Made by a program: the position numbers and the translations under genes
From: an uncultured Flaviramulus sp.
Lineage (GTDB): Bacteria > Bacteroidota > Bacteroidia > Flavobacteriales > Flavobacteriaceae
DNA length: 64,000 nt
Direction of reading: 5' to 3'
Assembly (NCBI GenBank): GCA_947495125.1
Contig: CANLXL010000014.1
Location: 1-64,000 of the forward strand
Notes under the pieces: generated by a model
Told to the model about the DNA's origin: nothing
The model's input: the letters and a program-made list of their open reading frames with translations, nothing else
The model's database searches: none
Shown here: in pieces, positions 56,923 to 64,000 of the stretch
Position numbering within the stretch: the first letter of the stretch is position 1
Layout of the letters: each line of letters opens with the position of its first letter

Positions 56923-59289
56923 TTAACCCACTACTTCCAATTTAGCGAAACGCAACAATAACTTTTTAACACCACCATGCTGAAAATTAATTTCGGCCTT
57001 AACATCGGCACCTCCGCCTTCTATTTTAAGGACTTCACCGGTGCCAAAGCGGATATGCTTAACGATATTACCAACGGCCAATTTGCTATCAAATAAATTA
57101 GTTTTCGAACCATCAGTCTTAGAGACCGGCTTTAAGTTTTTTGGTGTTGTCACCTGAAATTTAGCAGGTTCAGACTTCGACGTACTTCCTTTTTTCAATA
57201 CGGCTTGTTTCGGTGGTTTAAATCTAATTTTACTAGGATCTGCGCGCTTACTTGTTACCGGAGGGGTATCTCCAAAAATATCCGCATCAAGCATAGGGTT
57301 GAATCGACGTTCTTCAACAGGCGTAAGCACTTCTAAATATTGATCGTCTATTTCTTCAATAAAGCGACTGGGTTCAGAATCTATAAGTTTCCCCCAGCGA
57401 TACCGCGATAAGGCATAGGTTAAATAGGCCTGTTTTTCGGCACGTGTCAAAGCCACATAAAAAAGCCTTCGCTCCTCCTCCAACTCGCTTCGTGTATTCA
57501 TACTCATGGCACTGGGAAACAAATCCTCCTCCAAACCTACAATAAACACATATGGAAATTCTAATCCTTTGGCCAAATGTATGGTCATTAAAGCAACGTG
57601 GTCTGCATCGCCTTTATCTGCATCCAAATCGGTCGCCAATGCCACATCTTCTAAAAATTCAGCTAAGGAACCCGTAGTATCAGCCAATTCTTTTTGCCCC
57701 TCTACAAAGTCTTTCATACCATTTAGAAGCTCCTCAATATTCTCCATTCTAGTAACTCCCTCCGGCGTGCCATCTTTGCCAAATTCCCGTATTAAACCAC
57801 TTGTTTTGGTAACGTGTTCTGCCAAGTCAAACACATCGGCAGTCTGATTTAATACCTGATAACTTTCGATAAGGGTCACAAAATTCTGCAGCTTTGTTTT
57901 AGTCCCCGAATTAACCTTTACATCCGTTTTTTCAATATGCTTCATCACCTCAAAAATGGTACGATTATACCCATTTGCTGAAACAATCAATTTATCAATG
58001 GTCGTTTGCCCTATACCTCGAGGCGGGAAATTAATGATCCGCTTCAGAGCTTCTTCGTCGGCGGGATTTATAATTAACCGCAAATAGGACAATACGTCCT
58101 TAATTTCCTTACGTTGATAAAACGATAAGCCCCCATAGATCCTATACTTAATATCCCGTTTACGCAGGGCATCTTCAATGGCTCTTGATTGTGCATTGGT
58201 TCGGTACAAAATGGCAAAATCACTGTTCTTCAGCTGGTGATTCATTTTGTTTTCAAAAATAGTGCTCGCAACATAGCGGCCTTCATCACCATCAGTTAAA
58301 GAACGATTTACTTTGATCTTAGCGCCCTCATCATTCGCTGTCCAAACCACCTTATCCAGTTTGGTTTGATTCTTATCTATAATCGAATTTGCTGCGTTTA
58401 CAATGTTTTTCGTAGATCGATAATTCTGCTCCAATCGAAATACTTTAACATCGTCATAATCCTTTTGAAAATTCAAAATATTATTAATATTGGCGCCACG
58501 AAATGCATAAATACTCTGTGCATCATCCCCCACTACACATATGTTTTGAAACTTATCGGACAATGCGCGAACAATTAAATATTGAGAATGGTTGGTATCC
58601 TGATACTCATCAACCAGAATATACTTAAATCGGTTCTGATATTTAGCCAATACTTCGGGAAACCTGGTAAGTAATTCGTTGGTCTTCAATAATAAATCAT
58701 CGAAATCCATCGCTCCGGCCTTAAAACAGCGTTCTACATAAGCCTTATAGATTTCACCCATACGAGGTCTTCTCGCCATAGCATCAGCTTCTATCAGCTC
58801 TGGATTACTAAAGTAGGCCTTAACTGTAATCAAACTATTTTTATAAGATGAAATTCGGGAACGTACTTGCTTGTATTTATAAATATCCTTATCAAGACCC
58901 ATTTCCTTGATAATAGACGCAATCAATCGATCGGAATCCTGAGTATCATAAATCGTAAAATTGCTTGGATAGCCTAAACGATCTGCCTCGATACGTAAAA
59001 TTTTTGCAAACACCGAGTGAAATGTTCCCATCCATAAATTCTTAGCTTCACTATCACCAACAATAGTTGCAATACGCTCTTTCATTTCACGCGCCGCTTT
59101 ATTAGTAAAGGTCAGCGACAAAATATTAAATGCATCAACACCCTGACTCATCAAATACGCGATTCTATAAGTCAGTACCCGTGTTTTCCCAGAACCTGCT
59201 CCGGCAATAATAATCATAGGCCCTTCCTTTTGTATGGTAGGCTCTAGCTGTGCGTCGTTTAGCTGACTTAAGTACTTCTCCAATTCCAT
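56923..59289 (-). CDS. UvrD/PcrA-type superfamily 1 helicase
   Basis: LNDAQLEPT, IIAGAGSGKTRVLTYRIAYL, DEYQDTNHSQ, LMTIHLAKGLEFPYVFIVGLEE. Confidence 0.96.
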   Translation of the reverse strand: MELEKYLSQLNDAQLEPTIQKEGPMIIIAGAGSGKTRVLTYRIAYLMSQGVDAFNILSLTFTNKAAREMKERIATIVGDSEAKNLWMGTFHSVFAKILRIEADRLGYPSNFTIYDTQDSDRLIASIIKEMGLDKDIYKYKQVRSRISSYKNSLITVKAYFSNPELIEADAMARRPRMGEIYKAYVERCFKAGAMDFDDLLLKTNELLTRFPEVLAKYQNRFKYILVDEYQDTNHSQYLIVRALSDKFQNICVVGDDAQSIYAFRGANINNILNFQKDYDDVKVFRLEQNYRSTKNIVNAANSIIDKNQTKLDKVVWTANDEGAKIKVNRSLTDGDEGRYVASTIFENKMNHQLKNSDFAILYRTNAQSRAIEDALRKRDIKYRIYGGLSFYQRKEIKDVLSYLRLIINPADEEALKRIINFPPRGIGQTTIDKLIVSANGYNRTIFEVMKHIEKTDVKVNSGTKTKLQNFVTLIESYQVLNQTADVFDLAEHVTKTSGLIREFGKDGTPEGVTRMENIEELLNGMKDFVEGQKELADTTGSLAEFLEDVALATDLDADKGDADHVALMTIHLAKGLEFPYVFIVGLEEDLFPSAMSMNTRSELEEERRLFYVALTRAEKQAYLTYALSRYRWGKLIDSEPSRFIEEIDDQYLEVLTPVEERRFNPMLDADIFGDTPPVTSKRADPSKIRFKPPKQAVLKKGSTSKSEPAKFQVTTPKNLKPVSKTDGSKTNLFDSKLAVGNIVKHIRFGTGEVLKIEGGGADVKAEINFQHGGVKKLLLRFAKLEVVG

Positions 59290-59423
59290 TTCATTTTAAG
59301 ATGTGAAAATAACCAATGTTCGGCTTTTAACTAGGCGGATTTATTAATAATTATAAACAATTCACAGATCACTCTTATTTTATTAAAATTTGAATATCTT
59401 TAAGCTTCAATTTTTAATTTATA

Positions 59424-60698
59424 ATGATGAAATACTATCTATTTCTTTTTGTTTCCTTAGCAATGATTAGTTCTTACGGACAAAACAATTTAGAACAACA
59501 GTTTATAGATATTGAGGCAAAAGTGATAGAATGGCGACGCTATTTTCATCAAAACCCCGAACTTTCAAATCGCGAATTTAAAACCGCTGAAAAGATTGCA
59601 GAACATTTAAAATCTTTAGGTCTGAAGGTACAAACCGGCATTGCAAAAACAGGAGTGGTAGCGATATTAAAAGGAAATACACCGGGTAAAGTTATTGCAT
59701 TAAGAGCCGATATTGATGCACTACCCGTCACTGAAAGAAATGAGCTCCCTTTTAAGTCGGAAGTCAAAACCACCTTTTTAAACACCGAAACCGGTGTTAT
59801 GCATGCTTGCGGGCATGATACACATACGGCCATTTTAATGGGTGCTGCCGAAATTCTTACAAAAAACAAAGATAAGATTAAAGGCACGGTGAAATTTATT
59901 TTTCAACCCGCAGAAGAAGGTCCGCCGCCCGGTGAAGAAGGTGGTGCCAAACTCATGATTAAAGAAGGTGTTCTAGAAAATCCGAAAGTCGACGCTATTT
60001 TTGGCCTGCACATTCGTTCCAATTACGATGTTGGTACGATACATTATAAAAAAGGAGGTATTATGGCTTCGGTTGAACGTTTTGTTATAAACGTGAAAGG
60101 TAAGCAAACGCATGGCGGAAGACCATGGCAAGGTGTTGATCCAATTTTAATATCAGCCAAAATTATTGATGGTTTACAGACCATTGTGAGTCGAGAATCC
60201 AAATTGGTAGATGAAGCAGCCGTTATAACCGTTGGAAAAATTACAGCGGGGACACGTTTTAACATCATCCCGGAAAGTGCTGAACTTATTGGCACGGTTA
60301 GAACATTGGATCCTAAAATGAAGGCTCATATTGAAAAACGCATGACTGAAATGGTAACCACTTTAGCCAAAGCCTATGGGGGTGAGGCGAGCATCAGCTT
60401 TCAAAATAATACAGCCATTACCTACAATGATTTTGATCTTGTTGATAAGATGCTCCCCTCTTTACAAAAAGTTGCCGGAGCTCAAAATGTACGATTAAGA
60501 AAAGCCACGACCGGAGGTGAAGACTTCTCATATTTCCAAGAGCTGGTACCCGGGTTTTATTTCTTTTTAGGCGGCATGACTCCGGGCAATAAAGAAGCGT
60601 TTCCTCATCATACACCCGACTTTCAAATTGATGAAAGCGGCATGCTTTTAGGCGTCAAAGCCTTAACTCAAATTACGTTTGACTACTTAAATAATTAA
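59424..60698 (+). CDS. M20 family amidohydrolase
   Basis: RRYFHQNPELSNREF, ALRADIDALPV, MHACGHDTHTAILMG, TGGEDFSYF; signal peptide. Confidence 0.94.
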   Translation: MMKYYLFLFVSLAMISSYGQNNLEQQFIDIEAKVIEWRRYFHQNPELSNREFKTAEKIAEHLKSLGLKVQTGIAKTGVVAILKGNTPGKVIALRADIDALPVTERNELPFKSEVKTTFLNTETGVMHACGHDTHTAILMGAAEILTKNKDKIKGTVKFIFQPAEEGPPPGEEGGAKLMIKEGVLENPKVDAIFGLHIRSNYDVGTIHYKKGGIMASVERFVINVKGKQTHGGRPWQGVDPILISAKIIDGLQTIVSRESKLVDEAAVITVGKITAGTRFNIIPESAELIGTVRTLDPKMKAHIEKRMTEMVTTLAKAYGGEASISFQNNTAITYNDFDLVDKMLPSLQKVAGAQNVRLRKATTGGEDFSYFQELVPGFYFFLGGMTPGNKEAFPHHTPDFQIDESGMLLGVKALTQITFDYLNN

Positions 60699-60699
60699 C

Positions 60700-62250
60700 A
60701 TGGATTCGGTATTAGATTTTTTATCAGGCATCCCCTGGTGGGCCTGGGTTTTAATTGCTTTGGCCTTAATTGCGATCCGGGATGTGTTTTTTCAAAAAAA
60801 CCACACCATTAGCCATAATTTTCCAATAATTGGTCATTTACGCTATTTATTGGAAAGCATAGGCCCTGAAATGAGACAATATTTTGTAGCCAATAACAGG
60901 GAAGAACTTCCTTTTAACAGGATAGAACGAAGTTGGATTTATGCGTCGGCAAAGCAGGAAAACAACTATGAAGGTTTTGGAACGGACAGAGATATTTATG
61001 CGCATCACCACATTTTTATCAATAACGCCATGATGCCGTTTAAAATTGACCAAAAACATCCCAACACCATTGATAAAACCTTTTTGCCTTGTGCTAAAGT
61101 TATGGGTGAATTCAATAAACGTAAAAAACCTTATCGCCCTGCATCGGTCATCAATGTTTCAGCCATGAGTTTCGGATCACTTTCCGCGAAAGCCATTGAG
61201 TCTTTGAACAAAGGGATTAAAATAGCAGGAGCTTATCATAATACGGGAGAGGGTGGTTTATCCCCACACCATAGCCATGGCGGAGATGTTGTGTTTCATT
61301 TTGGAACCGGATATTTTGGAGTCCGGGCGAATGATGGCGGATTCTCGATGGACAAAATGATCAAACTTGTCGAACACAACCCCTTTATTAAAGCCATTGA
61401 AATTAAGCTTTCTCAAGGTGCAAAACCCGGAAAAGGGGGTGTTTTACCCGGAGCAAAGATCACCAAGGAAATTGCAAGTATACGTGGTGTTGAAGTAGGT
61501 AAAGATGTGCTTTCTCCACCAAATCATAAGGCATTTTCAAATGTTCCTGAAATGGTAGATTTTATTGAACGTATCGCTGAAGCTACCGGATTACCTGTTG
61601 GCATTAAAGCCGCTATCGGAAAGTTAGAACAATGGGAAGAACTGGCAAACCTCATGCTGGAAACCGGAAAGGGTCCAGATTTTATTACCGTAGATGGTGG
61701 TGAAGGTGGTACAGGAGCTGCACCTCCCAGCTTTGCAGATCATGTATCCCTGCCTTGGGTTTACGGATTTAGCGATTTATATAGGTTATTTAAACACAAA
61801 GGACTCTCTGAACGTATTGTTTTTATAGGAAGCGGAAAATTAGGCTTTCCGGCTAAAGCCGCTATGGCTTTTGCTATGGGTGCCGATTGTATTAATGTGG
61901 CACGGGAGGCTATGATGAGTATCGGATGTATTCAAGCGCAAATATGCCACACCAACCGCTGTCCTAGTGGGGTAGCAACACAAAATAAATGGCTTCAAAA
62001 TGGTATCGATCCCACATTAAAATCGGAGCGTTTAGCGCAATATTTTAAAACATTTAGAAAGGAATTTATTGAAATTACACATGCTGCGGGTCACGAACAC
62101 CCTTGCCAGTTTAAAATGAGTGACATTGAAATAAACGTCGATGACCATAATCTTTCAAAGGAGTTAAACAGAACTTATAGATATGAAAAATCAGCCGTAC
62201 CTTTTTCAGGAATGCAAACTTTAAAAGATTGTGTATATTTGGGAGGCTAA
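60700..62250 (+). CDS. FMN-binding glutamate synthase family protein
   Basis: NVSAMSFGSLSAKAIESLN, TVDGGEGGTGAAPPSFADHVSLPW, CHTNRCPSGVATQ. Confidence 0.94.
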   Translation: MDSVLDFLSGIPWWAWVLIALALIAIRDVFFQKNHTISHNFPIIGHLRYLLESIGPEMRQYFVANNREELPFNRIERSWIYASAKQENNYEGFGTDRDIYAHHHIFINNAMMPFKIDQKHPNTIDKTFLPCAKVMGEFNKRKKPYRPASVINVSAMSFGSLSAKAIESLNKGIKIAGAYHNTGEGGLSPHHSHGGDVVFHFGTGYFGVRANDGGFSMDKMIKLVEHNPFIKAIEIKLSQGAKPGKGGVLPGAKITKEIASIRGVEVGKDVLSPPNHKAFSNVPEMVDFIERIAEATGLPVGIKAAIGKLEQWEELANLMLETGKGPDFITVDGGEGGTGAAPPSFADHVSLPWVYGFSDLYRLFKHKGLSERIVFIGSGKLGFPAKAAMAFAMGADCINVAREAMMSIGCIQAQICHTNRCPSGVATQNKWLQNGIDPTLKSERLAQYFKTFRKEFIEITHAAGHEHPCQFKMSDIEINVDDHNLSKELNRTYRYEKSAVPFSGMQTLKDCVYLGG

Positions 62251-62282
62251 AAAAATCTTGAAATCAAACCTATTGCTCTTAT

Positions 62283-62804
62283 ATGAACGCAGACAGAATC
62301 ATTGACTTAATTTTATTTACAATCCCGGCTTTAATTACAGGGTTGATTGCCTATCATTTTTTTAAGGAACACACAAAGAATGAAGATGGAAGAAGACGTT
62401 ATTTACTCAAGAAAGATTTGCAAACTAACGCCTTACCAATGCGCCTTCAGGCCTACGAGCGTCTAGCCTTATTTTTAGAGCGAATTTCACCAAACAAACT
62501 GCTTACAAGAGTACCCATAAACTCCTTAAATAAAAATAGTTATGAATCTCTACTTATACAAACCATTGAACAAGAGATAGAACATAATTTATCACAGCAA
62601 ATTTATGTTAGCAGCAAATGTTGGAGCATTGTTTCAGCAGCAAAAAATGCAACCATTCAACTCATAAGAAAAGCAAGTATGCTTGAAAAAACAGATACTG
62701 CTGATAAGTTAAGAGAAGTCATTTTAACCGAAATGATGGAACGCCGTGCGCCCAGCGATGCTGCCCTTGCTTTTATTAGAGAAGAAGTGTCTGATTTATG
62801 GTAA
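62283..62804 (+). CDS. conserved hypothetical membrane-anchored protein
   Basis: N-terminal TM helix, 173 aa, co-directional. Confidence 0.75.
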   Translation: MNADRIIDLILFTIPALITGLIAYHFFKEHTKNEDGRRRYLLKKDLQTNALPMRLQAYERLALFLERISPNKLLTRVPINSLNKNSYESLLIQTIEQEIEHNLSQQIYVSSKCWSIVSAAKNATIQLIRKASMLEKTDTADKLREVILTEMMERRAPSDAALAFIREEVSDLW

Positions 62805-62805
62805 G

Positions 62806-63717
62806 CTAGTCCATACGTAGCTCGTTAGATTTTGCCTGTTCACATTTTTCTTTGGCATGATCAAAACCTTGTTGCCACCAGGACACCATTAGTTTCTTAC
62901 TAAAAATCAATGAGTTTTCGGTTAGTTTTGAAGGCGTATAATACAGATTGAGTTTTACATCTTTATTTTTAGCTGCTAGCTTTCCTATAGTGATGTCGCT
63001 GCGCTCTACCTGATCCAACAAGTGACCAAACAAGTTAATCATTAAAGAAAAAGGGTTTTTCCCCAGCACTTTATTATACTCCATATTCTCCTTCTCCAGG
63101 ACGACTGCATCAATCTCTGTTGCTCCTCGGAGAATAGCCTCCCTTATAGGCACGACGCATCCCAATGCGCCATCAGCATACTCAAAGTTATTCTTTTCAA
63201 CCAAAGACATAAAAGGAATATAATTACAAGAAATCCAAATCCAGTCACAAAACTCCTCATAAGTAAAATCATTTATAGATTTATACTCCACCCGGTTTTT
63301 CGAGAGGTTGGACACCGTGACCACAACATCTTCTTTAGTGGCCTTGATCGCATCGTATTCTTCTCTTGTAAAGTGCTTTTTTATATGACGCCGTAGTGCT
63401 TTACTTTCACCAAACGTGCGCTTCATCTTAATAAACTGCCACAACGTATTAATAAAATCTATAGACACAAATTCGCGATTCCCCTTTTTACGGATAGCAA
63501 AAGGATTAACACTAAATATATGCCGTTGCGTAACGTTGGTAAAAACATTATAAATCTTCTCAATTTTACCTGCTGCTAAGTGCGGCACCAGCAAACTTCC
63601 TGTAGACGTCCCTAAATACATATCATAATCGTGCCCTTCTTCCTGTATTAAGTACTGCGCAACTCCTCCGGCATACGCCCCTTTACTTCCGCCCCCTGAT
63701 ATTACTAATGCCTTCAT
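62806..63717 (-). CDS. patatin-like phospholipase
   Basis: SGGGSKGAYAGGVAQYL, GTSTGSLL (GxSxG), DGALG. Confidence 0.93.
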   Translation of the reverse strand: MKALVISGGGSKGAYAGGVAQYLIQEEGHDYDMYLGTSTGSLLVPHLAAGKIEKIYNVFTNVTQRHIFSVNPFAIRKKGNREFVSIDFINTLWQFIKMKRTFGESKALRRHIKKHFTREEYDAIKATKEDVVVTVSNLSKNRVEYKSINDFTYEEFCDWIWISCNYIPFMSLVEKNNFEYADGALGCVVPIREAILRGATEIDAVVLEKENMEYNKVLGKNPFSLMINLFGHLLDQVERSDITIGKLAAKNKDVKLNLYYTPSKLTENSLIFSKKLMVSWWQQGFDHAKEKCEQAKSNELRMD

Positions 63718-64000
63718 TTAGTCTTTTTTATTTGTAAATATAAAATTAAGATATATTTACCGAGCAAACTAACATTAAAAACTTTAAAAGGGCAGGCTTC
63801 CTGATTGCAAATTGCAGCTCACCTTTATGAAAACAATCATTTCACGCCTCATTTTTTGTATTTCGTAGAAAACTCCTTAAATATCTCATTTTATGAGGTT
63901 CTGAATAAAAAAAAAGAATACTTTTACGTAGGAATTACCCCTAATCAATCTGCATGTTTAAGAATTCTTCCTTATCATTTTTATTTTATCTAACCATTGC

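Noticed and set aside
63805-63993. 62-aa ORF at the window edge
   Set aside because: AT-rich, no motif, possibly chance.
1-64000. CRISPR arrays, rRNA genes, prophage or conjugative modules
   Set aside because: No regularly spaced identical repeats, no Cas, phage structural or tra-like proteins in the ORF track, and no rRNA-like sequence noticed.

Overview
AT-rich chromosomal window from a member of the Bacteroidetes, most likely Flavobacteriaceae (TAnnTTTG promoters, SusC/SusD pair, menaquinone genes, Bacteroidetes-type lipoproteins). Housekeeping genes include uvrA, a LOG-family gene, a fused 2-oxoacid dehydrogenase E1, menE/menC/menA/menB, ung, holA, a Sua5/YciO-type gene, an OmpA-family gene, a UvrD/PcrA helicase and an M20 amidohydrolase. 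Accessory regions: (i) a RAYT (Y1) transposase bracketed by inverted REP hairpins, next to a small unknown gene (0-2.3 kb); (ii) a lipoprotein with FG-GAP/UnbV/FG-GAP layout paired with a vanadium-haloperoxidase-like protein (4-8.7 kb); (iii) a variable region at 21.4-29.8 kb with heptad arrays, palindromic repeats, truncated genes, an antitoxin with a decayed ParE-like toxin, and a serine hydrolase lying between a 117-bp perfect direct repeat; (iv) a SusC/SusD locus with no glycosidases but two EEP-family phosphodiesterase/nuclease paralogs and one NPP/alkaline-phosphatase-family enzyme (30.9-40.2 kb), divergent from a TetR regulator with a perfect 7-6-7 palindrome in the shared promoter. The locus sits between menE and CPBP/menC and is the best candidate here for an undescribed system: uptake and cleavage of a phosphodiester-containing substrate. 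No tRNA, rRNA or CRISPR array was found. All calls were made by eye from the sequence and ORF track; no database search was run.
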